This document shows positions 34,603-44,011 of a stretch of DNA of 64,000 nt, piece by piece. Numbering within the stretch: the stretch's first letter is position 1; each line of letters starts with the position of its first letter. Source of the stretch: Candidatus Cloacimonetes bacterium 4572_55 (GTDB taxonomy: Bacteria > 4572-55); assembly GCA_002084765.1 (NCBI GenBank), contig NBMB01000017.1:6699-70698 (forward strand), in the 5' to 3' direction. Made by a program: the position numbers and the translations under genes. A model generated the notes under the pieces. The model made no database searches and was not told the origin of the DNA. It saw only the letters and a program-made list of their open reading frames with translations.

Positions 34603-36425
34603 CACAACCGGACATAATCCAGAAGATACTCAAAGACAGTGCTTATCATCTTGCCCTGTTCTCGGATGATGAAATCTGCTCTTTACGAGAAAAAGTTTTT
34701 ATCAAAATTACCAGAGGTAAAAAAACGCCGTATGTGAACTGCATTGTCCGAGGCAAAAATATTCAGCTCAAGCCGGAGGAAGTTGTTCGTCAACTTTATG
34801 CGGCGCGGCTTATCAAGCAGTATGATTACGGCAAAAAACGCTTAGCCTTTGAATATTCGGTCAATTTCGGTCGGGAAAAGAAAAGAGCCGATATTGTTAT
34901 TTTTGACAAAGATCGCCTGGATACCGCCTATATCATCATCGAGCTAAAGAAGCCCAAACTCAAAGACGGAAAAAATCAACTTCGTTCTTATTGCAACGCC
35001 ACTGGCGCGCCAATTGGCGTATGGACGAACGGCGAGCAAATTTCCCATTACCACCGCAAAGATCCCAACTATTTTGAAGACATCACCGATATTCCCAAGG
35101 CAAAACAAAGCCTGAAGGATATTCTCACCGAGCGATTTACTTTAAAAGACCTGATAATCAAAGATGAGTTGACAAATAAACGAAAATCTCTGAAAGATAA
35201 AATCAAGGAAATGGAGGATGAAGTGCTTGCTAATGCCGGGGTTGATGTATTCGAGGAAGTTTTTAAGCTCATATTCACCAAGCTCTATGATGAATATCTC
35301 AGCCAGAAAGATAAAGGTATTATTAATTACTTTTTGCGGAAGGATACAAATTTTGCCTTACGTGAGTCAAACCCCCAATATGACAAAAATTCTTCAGGAG
35401 ATCAGGATTATGACGCGCTCAAGAAAACAGTCAGCCGTATTGACGATGAAGACTTTCGGGTCATGGAGTTCAGAAACACTGGGCAAACCGACACGGAACT
35501 GAAACATAAAATTCATGATTTGTTCAACCAGGCAAAAGAGCAATGGAAAGGTGTATTTCCGGAAAGTTCCGCCTTTGGGCTTTCCGACAGTCACCTGTCA
35601 GTCTGTGTATCCAGCTTGCAAGATGTAAAGCTGTTTAACTCCAATCTGTTGGTTGTCGATGAAGCCTTTGAATACCTGGTGAACAAATCCGCTAAAAGTG
35701 AAAAAGGGCAATACTTCACGCCTCGCCATGTGATTGATATGTGCGTGCAGATGCTCAATCCAAAACGAGGCGAGTATATGATTGACACCGCTTCCGGCAG
35801 TTGCGGTTTTCCGGTGCATACTATTTTCAAGCTGACCGGTCATCTATTCACCAACGAGGAAATCCCGGAAGAAGATAAACGGCATGTGCTCAAAGTCTTT
35901 GGCATCGACTTTGATGAAAAAACAGTCCGGGTTGCCCGAACCTTGAACCTGATTGCCGGCGACGGTGAAACCAATGTCATACATCTGAACACCCTGGATT
36001 TTGAGCGTTGGAATGACAAAACCGAAAAAGATAGAAAATGGATCAACACCTACGGCAAGGGTTTTGAGCGGCTGGAAAAGTTAAGGGTAGAAAAAAATGA
36101 TAACAAGTGTTTCAATTTTGATATTTTGATGGCAAATCCACCATTTGCCGGGGACATCAAGGAAAGCCGCATCCTGCATCAGTACGAACTCGGTTTTAAG
36201 GCAAATGGAAAGGCGCAAACCAAAGTCGGACGTGATATTCTTTTTATTGAAAGAAATCTGGACTTTCTCAAGCCCGGCGGACGTATGGCAATTGTTCTTC
36301 CGCAAGGCAGATTCAATAACACATCGGATAAACACATTCGTAAATTTATCGCTCAACATGGGCGTATTCTTGGTGTGGTCGGCTTGCACGGCAACACCTT
36401 CAAACCGCATACCGAAATTGGATAA
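34599..36425 (+). CDS. Nuclease-methylase fusion of a restriction-modification system (interrupted 3' end)
   Basis: 608 residues. N-terminal part (about 55-180) is an HSDR_N-type PD-(D/E)xK nuclease: RADIVIFDKDRLD (D98) and IIIELKKPK (E115, K117). Residues 290-605 are an N6-adenine methylase: GQYFTPRHVID, SAM-binding DTASGSCGF and catalytic NPPF (513-516). Nuclease and methylase on one chain, with a separate specificity subunit after it, is the plan of BcgI-like systems. The frame stops after HGNTFKPHTEIG; a normal sequence would continue HTGTKTSVLFVQKW. The missing C-terminal part lies at 36831-37112 behind an insertion, so the protein is probably truncated. GGAGAG lies six bases before the ATG. 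No hsdR is present. Confidence 0.85.
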   Translation: MTQPDIIQKILKDSAYHLALFSDDEICSLREKVFIKITRGKKTPYVNCIVRGKNIQLKPEEVVRQLYAARLIKQYDYGKKRLAFEYSVNFGREKKRADIVIFDKDRLDTAYIIIELKKPKLKDGKNQLRSYCNATGAPIGVWTNGEQISHYHRKDPNYFEDITDIPKAKQSLKDILTERFTLKDLIIKDELTNKRKSLKDKIKEMEDEVLANAGVDVFEEVFKLIFTKLYDEYLSQKDKGIINYFLRKDTNFALRESNPQYDKNSSGDQDYDALKKTVSRIDDEDFRVMEFRNTGQTDTELKHKIHDLFNQAKEQWKGVFPESSAFGLSDSHLSVCVSSLQDVKLFNSNLLVVDEAFEYLVNKSAKSEKGQYFTPRHVIDMCVQMLNPKRGEYMIDTASGSCGFPVHTIFKLTGHLFTNEEIPEEDKRHVLKVFGIDFDEKTVRVARTLNLIAGDGETNVIHLNTLDFERWNDKTEKDRKWINTYGKGFERLEKLRVEKNDNKCFNFDILMANPPFAGDIKESRILHQYELGFKANGKAQTKVGRDILFIERNLDFLKPGGRMAIVLPQGRFNNTSDKHIRKFIAQHGRILGVVGLHGNTFKPHTEIG

Positions 36426-36830
36426 AAATGGGCATTTGATTGTTGAACATGATTTGCATAGCCATGATGGAGAGGCACCAGGCGGTATCGCCGAAGCATT
36501 TATTGATTGGGCGAGGAGTGAGAAGTTCTCGTTTTGGAGGGAATAAAGATGGATATGGTGAAGCAGCTTGATATTTCGGTGTTGCCGCAAAAAGCACAGG
36601 AAGAGTTATATGATTTTTTCCTGTTTTTGAAACAGCGTTATCAGGAGAAATGGATAGATTCTGACGTTGGAGAGGCGGCTATTTTGAGTGAGCAGAGTTT
36701 TGGTGAAGATAATAAGGCGTGGAGTCATTTTATTAAGAGTTGTAAGCGTTCTGAGATTGAGATTGATCATTCTATAGAGATTAGAGAGTTGATTGATCAA
36801 GCGCAAGATACACAGGGCTTTAGGCATGAT
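36414..36830 (+). other. Insertion dividing the methylase gene (foreign hsdM tail plus antitoxin-like sequence)
   Basis: Removing 36414-36830 would join HGNTFKPHT to SVLFVQKWDDEL and almost restore the methylase (only about GTKT is lost). The segment holds an hsdM 3' tail in a different frame (36415-36546), a ribosome-binding site, and the first 95 codons of an antitoxin-like gene that now reads in frame into the methylase C-terminus. No inverted ends or target duplication were seen. Confidence 0.65.
36415..36546 (+). pseudogene. Detached hsdM 3' end (tail copy A)
   Basis: Encodes KLDKNGHLIVEHDLHSHDGE...SFWRE and a stop at 36544-36546, in a frame shifted by one relative to the upstream methylase, so it is not reached by its ribosomes. 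Its counterpart, copy B at 36978-37112, encodes KLDKNGHLIVDHDLHSHDGE...SFWVEG. The two differ in roughly a fifth of bases, so they come from different hsdM alleles rather than from a recent duplication. Copy A ends 2 bases before the antitoxin-like gene's leader, as an intact hsdM would. Confidence 0.75.
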
Positions 36831-37112
36831 TTATCAAGCGTGCTTTTCGTGCAGAAATGGGATGACGAACTCTGCCCTGAAGCAGACGACTACCCCATCT
36901 TTTTTGCCGTATCAGAAAAGGGCGGCAAGGATAATTTCGGCGATTATATCTATATCAAAAACGGCAACGGCCAATATAAACTGGATAAAAACGGGCATTT
37001 GATTGTTGACCATGATTTGCATAGCCATGATGGAGAAGTGCCGGATGATATAGCAGAAGCATTTATTGAATGGGCGAAGAGTCAAAAGCTGTCTTTTTGG
37101 GTGGAGGGTTAA
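36549..37112 (+). CDS. Antitoxin-like N-terminus fused to the methylase C-terminus
   Basis: 187 residues. The first 40 (LDISVLPQKAQEELYDFFLF and on) resemble DUF2281-type antitoxin N-termini. Residues about 50-92 are unfamiliar. From residue 96, SVLFVQKWDDELCPEADDY through to SFWVEG is the end of an HsdM-type methylase, the piece missing from the gene at 34599-36425. So this is a chimera made by recombination; whether either half works is unknown. GGAGG lies eight bases before ATG 36549. Its stop is 2 bases before the specificity-subunit gene. An assembly collapse of two related loci is a possible alternative. Confidence 0.7.
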   Translation: MDMVKQLDISVLPQKAQEELYDFFLFLKQRYQEKWIDSDVGEAAILSEQSFGEDNKAWSHFIKSCKRSEIEIDHSIEIRELIDQAQDTQGFRHDLSSVLFVQKWDDELCPEADDYPIFFAVSEKGGKDNFGDYIYIKNGNGQYKLDKNGHLIVDHDLHSHDGEVPDDIAEAFIEWAKSQKLSFWVEG

Positions 37113-37114
37113 GT

Positions 37115-38515
37115 ATGCAAATTTCAATAATTAACAAATCTGATATAGTCAGTGCCTTCAGAATAGACGCTGAATGCTATCAAGAAAAATATATCTCAGC
37201 ACAAAAAAAACTATTGAAGATAGAAAACACGAGATTAGGAGATGAAGTTTTCATATTTAGTAAAGGGATATTTGACATAAAATCTGAGTGTTATTCAACT
37301 TCGGGTGTCCCTTTCGTTCGTATTGGGGACTTAAAAAACTTCGTTATAGAACAAGGAAATATTATTTACATACCAGAAACGGAGCACCTAAAAAATTATA
37401 AAACAGCTTTAAAAAGAGGAGATATTATTTTAAGCAAGACCGCATATCCAGCCGCTTCTTTTGTAAGTTTAGATGAATGCAATACATCCCAAGATACCAT
37501 TGCAGTAAAACTGAATAATAATTCTAAGGTTAATAGTGAATATTTGACTGTCTTCCTCAATTCAAAATATGGTTTTGATCAGATGCGGCGCTGGTTTACT
37601 GGGAACGTTCAGATGCATCTCAACTTAATAGATAGTAAAAATATTGTAATACCTATTTTGGATACGATTCAAGGGAAGGTTAAATCTATATTCTCTAGTG
37701 CCATTCGCTTAAAAACAAACTCAGAAATAAAACTTAATCAAGCCCACGCTATACTCCTTCATGAACTCAATTTAACCAACTGGCAACCCAAACACCAGCT
37801 AACTTTTATCAAGAACTATTCAGATACTGAGCAAGCCGGACGTATCGATGCGGAATACTTTCAGCCGAAATATGAGAAAATCGTTAAGGCCATTCAAAGC
37901 TATTCCGGTGGTTGGGATACATTAGGTACTTTAGTTTCGGTCAGAAAAAGCGTGGAGGTTGGAAGCGGTGAATATCTTGATGAAGGGATTCCATTTTTGA
38001 GGATTAGTAATTTAAGTTCGTTTGAACTTTCAGAAGAAAAATATATTTCTGAGAGTTTGTATCAAAAACTGAAAAAAAATCAGCCAGAAGAAGGGGAGAT
38101 ACTTTTTAGCAAGGATGGAACACCGGGTATTGCATATTATCTCCATGAAAAACCGCATAAAATGATTCCATCAGGTGGAATACTACGTCTTCAAATAAGG
38201 ATGGATAAAATTAATGGAGAATATTTAACGCTGGTTTTGAACTCCATTTTGACGCAAGAGCAGATCAATCGTGATGTGGGTGGTTCAATTATTTCGCACT
38301 GGCGACCTGACCAGGTGAAAGAAACAGTTATTCCGATTTTGTCAGAAGAAAAACAAACCCAAATTCAGCAAAAAGTTACGGAATCTTTTAACTTGCGCAA
38401 ACAATCCAAGCACCTTTTAGAGTGTGCGAAAAAAGCGGTGGAAATGGCAATCGAGCAAGACGAACAGGCAGCACTTAATTGGCTGGAAGATGAAACCGGA
38501 GAACTGCGCATATAA
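37115..38515 (+). CDS. Type I-like DNA specificity subunit (HsdS)
   Basis: 466 residues with the two-target-recognition-domain plan: residues 1-225 and 235-460, each starting with an AFRIDAECYQEKY or AGRIDAEYFQPKY segment and ending in a long helix, giving two half-site recognition domains. Repeated elements are VPFVRIGDLKN / IPFLRISNLSS and GDIILSKTAYPAA / GEILFSKDGTPG, then YLTVFLNSKYG / YLTLVLNSILT. It dictates the DNA sequence recognised by the partner methylase/nuclease. The ATG at 37115 has GGAGGG seven bases upstream. It lies downstream of the chimeric gene, AT-rich like the rest of the island. Confidence 0.9.
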   Translation: MQISIINKSDIVSAFRIDAECYQEKYISAQKKLLKIENTRLGDEVFIFSKGIFDIKSECYSTSGVPFVRIGDLKNFVIEQGNIIYIPETEHLKNYKTALKRGDIILSKTAYPAASFVSLDECNTSQDTIAVKLNNNSKVNSEYLTVFLNSKYGFDQMRRWFTGNVQMHLNLIDSKNIVIPILDTIQGKVKSIFSSAIRLKTNSEIKLNQAHAILLHELNLTNWQPKHQLTFIKNYSDTEQAGRIDAEYFQPKYEKIVKAIQSYSGGWDTLGTLVSVRKSVEVGSGEYLDEGIPFLRISNLSSFELSEEKYISESLYQKLKKNQPEEGEILFSKDGTPGIAYYLHEKPHKMIPSGGILRLQIRMDKINGEYLTLVLNSILTQEQINRDVGGSIISHWRPDQVKETVIPILSEEKQTQIQQKVTESFNLRKQSKHLLECAKKAVEMAIEQDEQAALNWLEDETGELRI

Positions 38516-38720
38516 TAGCCTTATGGGGACGATGAAAAATGCAGCACCATCCGAATTTATATTGCCTATTTTCCTAATTTGTTTTATTTTGTAACTACGT
38601 AGCCACATACTCGGCTATAAAAAAATTATAACTATTCAGCCATGACAAGCGCTACAGCATTGGTCAATAGCTCGTAAATTCCACTTATTCATTCGCGTAA
38701 TTTTAAAAGGAGTGACTGTC

Positions 38721-39356
38721 ATGCGCGTTTTCAATGTGATCGCCGCGTCGATTCTTTTTTGTTTACTTATGCCAAAAGTCGGATCCGCTGAGTTTCATCT
38801 TAAAAAAGGATTTTTGGTTAGTGCCAACCATACCCGTCTATCGGGGGATACGCCAGAACAAGAAGATATCGAAGCCCGAACCGGTTTTAGCGCGGGTATG
38901 GCGGTTCAGTTTCACTTCAGCCGTAAAATAGCGCTCCAGTCCGAGATTCTTTATTCTCGGAAGGGCGGAAAAAGCTCGGCAGGTGCCACATATCTCGATT
39001 CTGAGGAATCAACCACCTGGCGAGTCGATTATTTGGAGCTGCCGATCTTGATAAAATACAAATTTCCATCTAACGGAATCGCTCAGCCGAACCTCTATTT
39101 CGGTGGTGCTGTTGACTTAACAATCGATAAGGAAAAGCGATACAAGGACGCGGATGGCGAATTTAGAACTACGGGATGGGATAATGTCAAAAAAACAGAC
39201 GCCGGGCTTATTTTTGGCGCAGACCTAAATTTCGATGTAGGCACGGGTTTGCTGATTTTTGATTTTAGATATGTTTGGGGAATGTTAAATATTCTGGAAT
39301 CGCCAGAAGATGCCAAAAACGGCGTCATTTCTCTGGGAATCGGCTATCTTTTTTGA
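38721..39356 (+). CDS. Outer-membrane beta-barrel protein
   Basis: 211 residues. ATG 38721 is eight bases after AGGAG; an upstream GTG at 38712 lies inside that site. A signal peptide (MRVFNVIAASILFCLLMPKVGSA) is followed by alternating strands with aromatic girdles: GFLVSANHTRLSG, AGMAVQFHFSRKIALQSEIL, WRVDYLELPILIKYKF, NLYFGGAVDLTI, LIFDFRYVWGML, ISLGIGYLF. The C-terminal aromatic residue is typical of barrels inserted by BamA. It fits the small porin-like (OMP_b-brl) family of FCB bacteria. Substrate unknown. It is the first gene after the restriction-modification island. Confidence 0.85.
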   Translation: MRVFNVIAASILFCLLMPKVGSAEFHLKKGFLVSANHTRLSGDTPEQEDIEARTGFSAGMAVQFHFSRKIALQSEILYSRKGGKSSAGATYLDSEESTTWRVDYLELPILIKYKFPSNGIAQPNLYFGGAVDLTIDKEKRYKDADGEFRTTGWDNVKKTDAGLIFGADLNFDVGTGLLIFDFRYVWGMLNILESPEDAKNGVISLGIGYLF

Positions 39357-39491
39357 TCAATCAGGATTTCGAATCTCGCTAACTTCATTTCGCAGGTTAA
39401 TTTTTATAAATATACGAATTAAAATTTTATTTATATTGTTATTAAGAATATAAGGGCATATCAACTATCGCAGTCGATCAAGGAGAAGGTC

Positions 39492-40742
39492 ATGAGAAAT
39501 TTGGATCAGGTCAAAGATTCTACAATTTTGATTGTAGACGATAATCCCACATATTTAGATCTGCTATTCAATTATCTGTCCAACGTTGGATTTCGGATAT
39601 TATTGGCTCAGAATGGCGAGAGCGCATTGGAGCAAGCTCTGGAAGAAAAGCCGAATTTGATCCTGTTAGATGTTATCATGCCGGAGATGGACGGGCTGAA
39701 GACCTGTCGCTTGTTGAAGAGTTCTCTAAAGGTCAGGGACATTCCCGTGATTTTTATGAGCGCGTTGGGAGATTCCGTAGATAAGGTCAATGGATTTGAA
39801 GCGGGCGCGGTGGATTACATCGCCAAGCCGATTTATAATGAAGAGATGTTGGCTCGGATAACCGCCCATCTGATTATCAGCAAGCAGCGCAGGAAGTTGA
39901 TCGAATTGAATGCCAGCAAAGATTCGCTTCTGACAATTATTTCTCACGACATGAGAAACGCGTTCACGAGCTTATTGGGATATGCTGAGTTTCTGAGCGA
40001 ATCGACGATCGAATTTACGCCGGAAGAGAGTCAGCAAATTGCCACGGGTTTAAACGACGCAATAAAAAAGACCTATAAATTATTGGGGAATTTGCTGGAT
40101 TGGGCAAAGCTGCAAAGGGGCGAGATGATCTATCATCCGCAACGGATCGACCTGAATGAGATGGTCTCCACCACGGTCGATTTCTTATGGGCAAATGCAA
40201 ATAAAAAGAATATTCGGGTCATATTTGACGTAAATCCAGAATGCCGGGCTTATGCGGATCAAAATATGATCAACACGACCTTGCGAAATCTGGTCACAAA
40301 TGCGATCAAATTTACGGATGACGGTGGATTGGTGGAAGTTCGCGCTCATAATTCTCATATCGATGGCGAAAATTGTATGGAGATAACGGTTAAGGACAAC
40401 GGTGTGGGAATCAGCGTCAAGAGGTTAGGCCTTTTGTTTCGTATTGATGAAAACAACAAAATTAAGACTGAAGGCACTGATGGGGAGGCTGGCACGGGAT
40501 TGGGTTTGATCCTTTGTAAAGAACTGATAGAAAAAAACCGCGGGCATATCTGGGCGGAAAGCAATGAGGGTATGGGGTCTACTTTCCATTTCACTCTACC
40601 CGCTTCCGCTCCGATGTGGAACCCTAATATAGAATCAACGCGGAGCCGACCAAACCAGCCGTCTCCGCTCGTAAAATCCTATCGCCGAAGGAAAAAAAAT
40701 CGACTTTTCTTCGGCTTAATTCCTGAAGTTCGGCTTTTGTAA
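39492..40742 (+). CDS. Receiver-histidine kinase hybrid with an antisense-derived C-terminal tail
   Basis: 416 residues, soluble. Receiver domain (1-125) with DDN at 16-18, phosphoacceptor D60 in LILLDVIMPEMDGLK and K112. HisKA (about 140-205) has an intact H152 in IISHDMRNAFTSLLG. The ATPase has N box TLRNLVTNAIKFT, G1 VKDNGVGIS and G2 GTGLGLILCKELI, ending GSTFHFTLPAS near residue 372. The last 45 residues (PMWNPNIESTRSRPNQP...) do not look like the family and are read from the strand opposite rsmE; the stop lies 119 bases inside that gene. This is probably loss of an earlier stop. It is the active counterpart of the degenerate protein at 15065-16147. AAGGAG lies about eight bases before the ATG. 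Confidence 0.88.
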   Translation: MRNLDQVKDSTILIVDDNPTYLDLLFNYLSNVGFRILLAQNGESALEQALEEKPNLILLDVIMPEMDGLKTCRLLKSSLKVRDIPVIFMSALGDSVDKVNGFEAGAVDYIAKPIYNEEMLARITAHLIISKQRRKLIELNASKDSLLTIISHDMRNAFTSLLGYAEFLSESTIEFTPEESQQIATGLNDAIKKTYKLLGNLLDWAKLQRGEMIYHPQRIDLNEMVSTTVDFLWANANKKNIRVIFDVNPECRAYADQNMINTTLRNLVTNAIKFTDDGGLVEVRAHNSHIDGENCMEITVKDNGVGISVKRLGLLFRIDENNKIKTEGTDGEAGTGLGLILCKELIEKNRGHIWAESNEGMGSTFHFTLPASAPMWNPNIESTRSRPNQPSPLVKSYRRRKKNRLFFGLIPEVRLL

Positions 40743-41343
40743 AACCTCCCTCTGGACCGATGATCAGCAAGACCGATCCTCCGGTCCTGTTTCTGACTGA
40801 GAGACCTGAACTCGCGCCGGGAACCCCTACCAGCGTTTCATCAAAACAGGCGCATAAATCCAAAAAAAATTTCCAATCGTGAACCGCCCGAATTGTCGGT
40901 AGAACGGATCGACCACACTGTTTCACCGCGGAGATCGCGATACGTCTCCAGCGATCTTCCTTTCCATCCGGTCTGCTGACCGGTCTGCGACGAGGTCGAA
41001 GCACGCTGCGTTCTGATATGAATGGAATAAACTCGGAGACGCCGATTTCTGTCCCCTTTTCAACGACGCTATCAAATTTTCGGGATTTGGGTAAGGATTG
41101 CGCCAATGCCAGGTGGATCGACGGCTCTCCGACGCGGAATTGACGCTGTAAAATGATTCCCGCGACTTCTTTTTTATCAATTTCGGTAATCTCTATTTGA
41201 TAATGATAGCCCACGCCATCGATAGCGGTGATCCGATCCCCGACGCGATGTCTGAGCGATCGGGAAATATGACGCGCTTCATCCGGTGGAAATCGGACAT
41301 AATTCTGATCCACGCGATCAGGCGGGAGATAATGATTCGGCAT
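40624..41343 (-). CDS. rsmE: 16S rRNA (uracil-1498-N3)-methyltransferase
   Basis: 239-residue SPOUT-fold methyltransferase. Conserved blocks: [46 protein letters not shown] with TEIGVSEFIPF, ERSV..R, RRIAISAVKQCGRS, and the SAM-binding knot VLLIIGPEGGFTKAELQ and ILRAETAGLVGSALILY. It overlaps the start of prmA by 26 bases and has a long convergent overlap with the kinase gene on the opposite strand. Confidence 0.95.
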   Translation of the reverse strand: MPNHYLPPDRVDQNYVRFPPDEARHISRSLRHRVGDRITAIDGVGYHYQIEITEIDKKEVAGIILQRQFRVGEPSIHLALAQSLPKSRKFDSVVEKGTEIGVSEFIPFISERSVLRPRRRPVSRPDGKEDRWRRIAISAVKQCGRSVLPTIRAVHDWKFFLDLCACFDETLVGVPGASSGLSVRNRTGGSVLLIIGPEGGFTKAELQELSRRKVDFFSFGDRILRAETAGLVGSALILY

Positions 41344-42253
41344 CCTTTTTTACCACAATCAAGAGCCATTCGTTGAGGCGGCTCGACTCGATGACCTGAA
41401 ATCCCTGTTGTTGGATAAGCGGAACAAGCTGGGACTCATGCTCTATCAAAATGCCGCTGAAGATACCGACGCTGCGATCCGAAAAAAAAGAGCTGATCGA
41501 TCGCCAATTATCTCGGATGATGTGTGTTTGCAAATTTCCGACGACCATGTCAAAATGTTGACGGCTGTCAAATTTTTCCAGATCAATATGAAGCGTCTCG
41601 ACCCGTTCCGTGGAATTTTTGATCAAATTTTCTCTTGCGGATCGCGCCGCGTCGGGATCGTTGTCAATAGCCGTCACAGAACTCGCGCCCAATCGTTCAG
41701 CGATGATCGACAGCAACGCGGTTCCTGCGCCTATATCGAGGACGCTATCGCCAGGTCGGAGATAACGCTCGATCGCCTGCGCGCACAAACGGGTGGTTTC
41801 ATGTTCTCCGGTTCCGAAAGCCATGCCCGGATCGATTTCGATCACGATGCGGTCGCCATCGGGTAATGTCCGCTCCCAGGATGGGCAAACTGTGATCCGA
41901 TCCGTGAGATCAATCGGATAGAAATGTCGCTGCCAAGCAGTGCTCCAGTCCTCCGATTCCAGAGAGTGGACTTGAATTCGATCTGTCCAGTCGATATGGC
42001 TCGTTCCTTCTTGATCGGACAGCGCGGCTTGCAGTTGCTTCTGTTTTTGCGGACTATCTTGTTTTGGGAAATACCCCACAATCAAGATATGGTCAGGCGT
42101 TTCGCTTTTGATCAAGGTCTGGCAATCCCGTATTTCGACGCCGTTTGCCGCAAAATTGGACAGGCAACTCGACACAAGCTCCTCGGATTCCGCAGGCGCA
42201 GTTACGCGCAATTCCGCCCATTCTATATCCGTAGTCGATTGGTAATTTATCAT
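41318..42253 (-). CDS. prmA: Ribosomal protein L11 methyltransferase
   Basis: 311-residue Rossmann-fold enzyme that trimethylates ribosomal protein L11. SAM motif [20 protein letters not shown], preceded by [20 protein letters not shown], the PrmA hallmark, and followed by [14 protein letters not shown] in place of the usual NILA. An N-terminal recognition domain (1-110) with acidic residues is normal. It overlaps dnaJ by ATGA and rsmE by 26 bases, so rsmE-prmA-dnaJ form one coupled transcript. Confidence 0.95.
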   Translation of the reverse strand: MINYQSTTDIEWAELRVTAPAESEELVSSCLSNFAANGVEIRDCQTLIKSETPDHILIVGYFPKQDSPQKQKQLQAALSDQEGTSHIDWTDRIQVHSLESEDWSTAWQRHFYPIDLTDRITVCPSWERTLPDGDRIVIEIDPGMAFGTGEHETTRLCAQAIERYLRPGDSVLDIGAGTALLSIIAERLGASSVTAIDNDPDAARSARENLIKNSTERVETLHIDLEKFDSRQHFDMVVGNLQTHIIRDNWRSISSFFSDRSVGIFSGILIEHESQLVPLIQQQGFQVIESSRLNEWLLIVVKKDAESLSPA

Positions 42254-43386
42254 CCTAAAAACGTATCCCTTATTTTTTCAAATAACCCACGTTCGGCTTT
42301 TGGCACCGAATGACCCGACACCTTTGCCAATTTTTCGAGCAACTCCCGCTCTTCACGGGACAATTTTTGCGGTGTCCAGACCACGATCCGCACCAGTTGC
42401 GATCCCTTCTCATATCCATTTAGAGAGGGGATTCCTTTATTTTTTAGGCGCAAAATTTTTCCAGATTGGGTTCCAGGCGGAATTTTTATCTTGATTTTAC
42501 CATAAAGGGTCGAAGCCTCCTGCTCATCCCCCAATGCCGCCTGGCTAAAGCTGACTGGCAATTCGTAGATCACGTCGTTTCCGTGCCGCTCGAAGATGTT
42601 ATGCTCGATCTCCTCGAAGACCACGATCACATCGCCGGCAGAACCGCCTCTGGGACCTACATTTCCTTCGCCTTCCATTGTCAGATAATTCCCGGTGGAA
42701 ACTCCTGGGGGGATTGCCACCTTGAGCCGCTTCTTATGTTGGGTTCGTCCTTCGCCCGAGCAAGAGGGACAAGGATTCTCGATGATCCGCCCCTCTCCAT
42801 TACAGCGTCCGCAGGTGGAGATATTGACAAATTGACCAAAAATCGACTGGGTAATCTTTCGTACCTCGCCGTGACCGCCACATGCGGAACATTTTCTCCA
42901 GCCCGATCCTCTCTTCGCGCCGCGACCTCGGCATTCAGGACAATGATCCAAATATTTGATATTTAATGTCTTTTCAACGCCAACAGCGATCTCTTCAAGC
43001 GTCAGACGAAGTTTGACTTGCAGATCGTCTCCGGGAGGCGGACCGTGAGATCGGTGCCTTCGCCCACTAAAAGCACCGCCTCCAAATCCGCTGAAAATAT
43101 CGCGAAAAAGATCAAACGGGTCCATTGTGTGGAATCCGGAAGAGCCAGCACCTGCCCCAGACAGACCAGCATGACCAAATTGATCGTAGCGCGCCCGCTT
43201 TTTGTCATCGCTCAACACCTCATAGGCTTCGCTCACCTGTTTAAATTTTTCCTCAGCGGCTTTATCTCCCTGATTTTTATCTGGGTGATACTTGACAGCC
43301 AATTGCCGATATGATTTTTTTATCTCTTCTTGACTCGCCTTTTTAGAGACGTTCAACAATTCATAATAATCTGCTTTTCCAGGCAT
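42250..43386 (-). CDS. dnaJ: Chaperone DnaJ
   Basis: 378-residue class A J protein. J domain (1-70) with HPD in [10 protein letters not shown], a Gly/Phe-rich linker (75-115), four zinc-finger repeats [24 protein letters not shown] and CPSCSGEG, then the C-terminal substrate domains ending in [10 protein letters not shown]. It stimulates DnaK ATPase and presents substrates. dnaK is absent from the cluster. It is downstream of grpE by 70 bases. Confidence 0.97.
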   Translation of the reverse strand: MPGKADYYELLNVSKKASQEEIKKSYRQLAVKYHPDKNQGDKAAEEKFKQVSEAYEVLSDDKKRARYDQFGHAGLSGAGAGSSGFHTMDPFDLFRDIFSGFGGGAFSGRRHRSHGPPPGDDLQVKLRLTLEEIAVGVEKTLNIKYLDHCPECRGRGAKRGSGWRKCSACGGHGEVRKITQSIFGQFVNISTCGRCNGEGRIIENPCPSCSGEGRTQHKKRLKVAIPPGVSTGNYLTMEGEGNVGPRGGSAGDVIVVFEEIEHNIFERHGNDVIYELPVSFSQAALGDEQEASTLYGKIKIKIPPGTQSGKILRLKNKGIPSLNGYEKGSQLVRIVVWTPQKLSREERELLEKLAKVSGHSVPKAERGLFEKIRDTFLG

Positions 43387-43456
43387 ATATCTCGCTATCT
43401 CTCATTAGTTTCTCGTGAGTTCCTCAAATAAACATAAAATCTTGAAAAAAACTGTT

Positions 43457-43969
43457 TTACCCTTTTGCCACAGTGACGCGCGCATGGCGTAAAACTCGGT
43501 CGTATATTACATAGCCTTTTTGGACCACATCCACGACCCTATTTTCCGCTTGATCGGAGTCGACTTGCATCATTGCTTCGTGCAGATCGGGATCAAACGG
43601 TTCGCCGCTCACTTCCATCTCCTTTACGCCCCGGCGAGCCAGGGTATCGATCAATTGCTGATGAATCAACTGCACTCCTTTGGCGAATTCTCCATGATTA
43701 TCGGAGGAATCCGTCGCCAAAGCTCGGTCAAAATTATCAAGCGTTTCCAGGAAATCAAGCAAAATGCTGTCCGTGGTGATGCGGACAGCCATCTGTTTAT
43801 CCTTTGCCGCTCGTTTCCGAGTATTATCCAACTCAGCCGCGACTCGCATCCACTTATCTCTTGTCTCACGCAGTTCTTTCTCCAGCGTCATGATCCCCGG
43901 ATCGGGAAGATCAGTCTCTTTCTCAGACATGGTGCTTTCTATATTCATTTCTTTTTTTTCTTCCGTCAT
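43457..43969 (-). CDS. grpE: Nucleotide exchange factor GrpE
   Basis: 170 residues: an acidic N-terminus, a long coiled coil (about 28-80, WMRVAAELDNTRKRAAKDKQ), then the beta domain with GVQLIHQQLIDTL, FDPDLHEAMMQVDSDQAENRVVDVVQKGYVIYDRVLRHARVTVAKG is the standard end (quoted in part). It releases ADP from DnaK. AAGGAAG lies eight bases before ATG 43969. A repeat copy separates it from hrcA. Confidence 0.95.
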   Translation of the reverse strand: MTEEKKEMNIESTMSEKETDLPDPGIMTLEKELRETRDKWMRVAAELDNTRKRAAKDKQMAVRITTDSILLDFLETLDNFDRALATDSSDNHGEFAKGVQLIHQQLIDTLARRGVKEMEVSGEPFDPDLHEAMMQVDSDQAENRVVDVVQKGYVIYDRVLRHARVTVAKG

Positions 43970-44011
43970 TCTACATTCTTCCTTTAGTTTTTCTAACCTG
44001 GATTATTCGTC

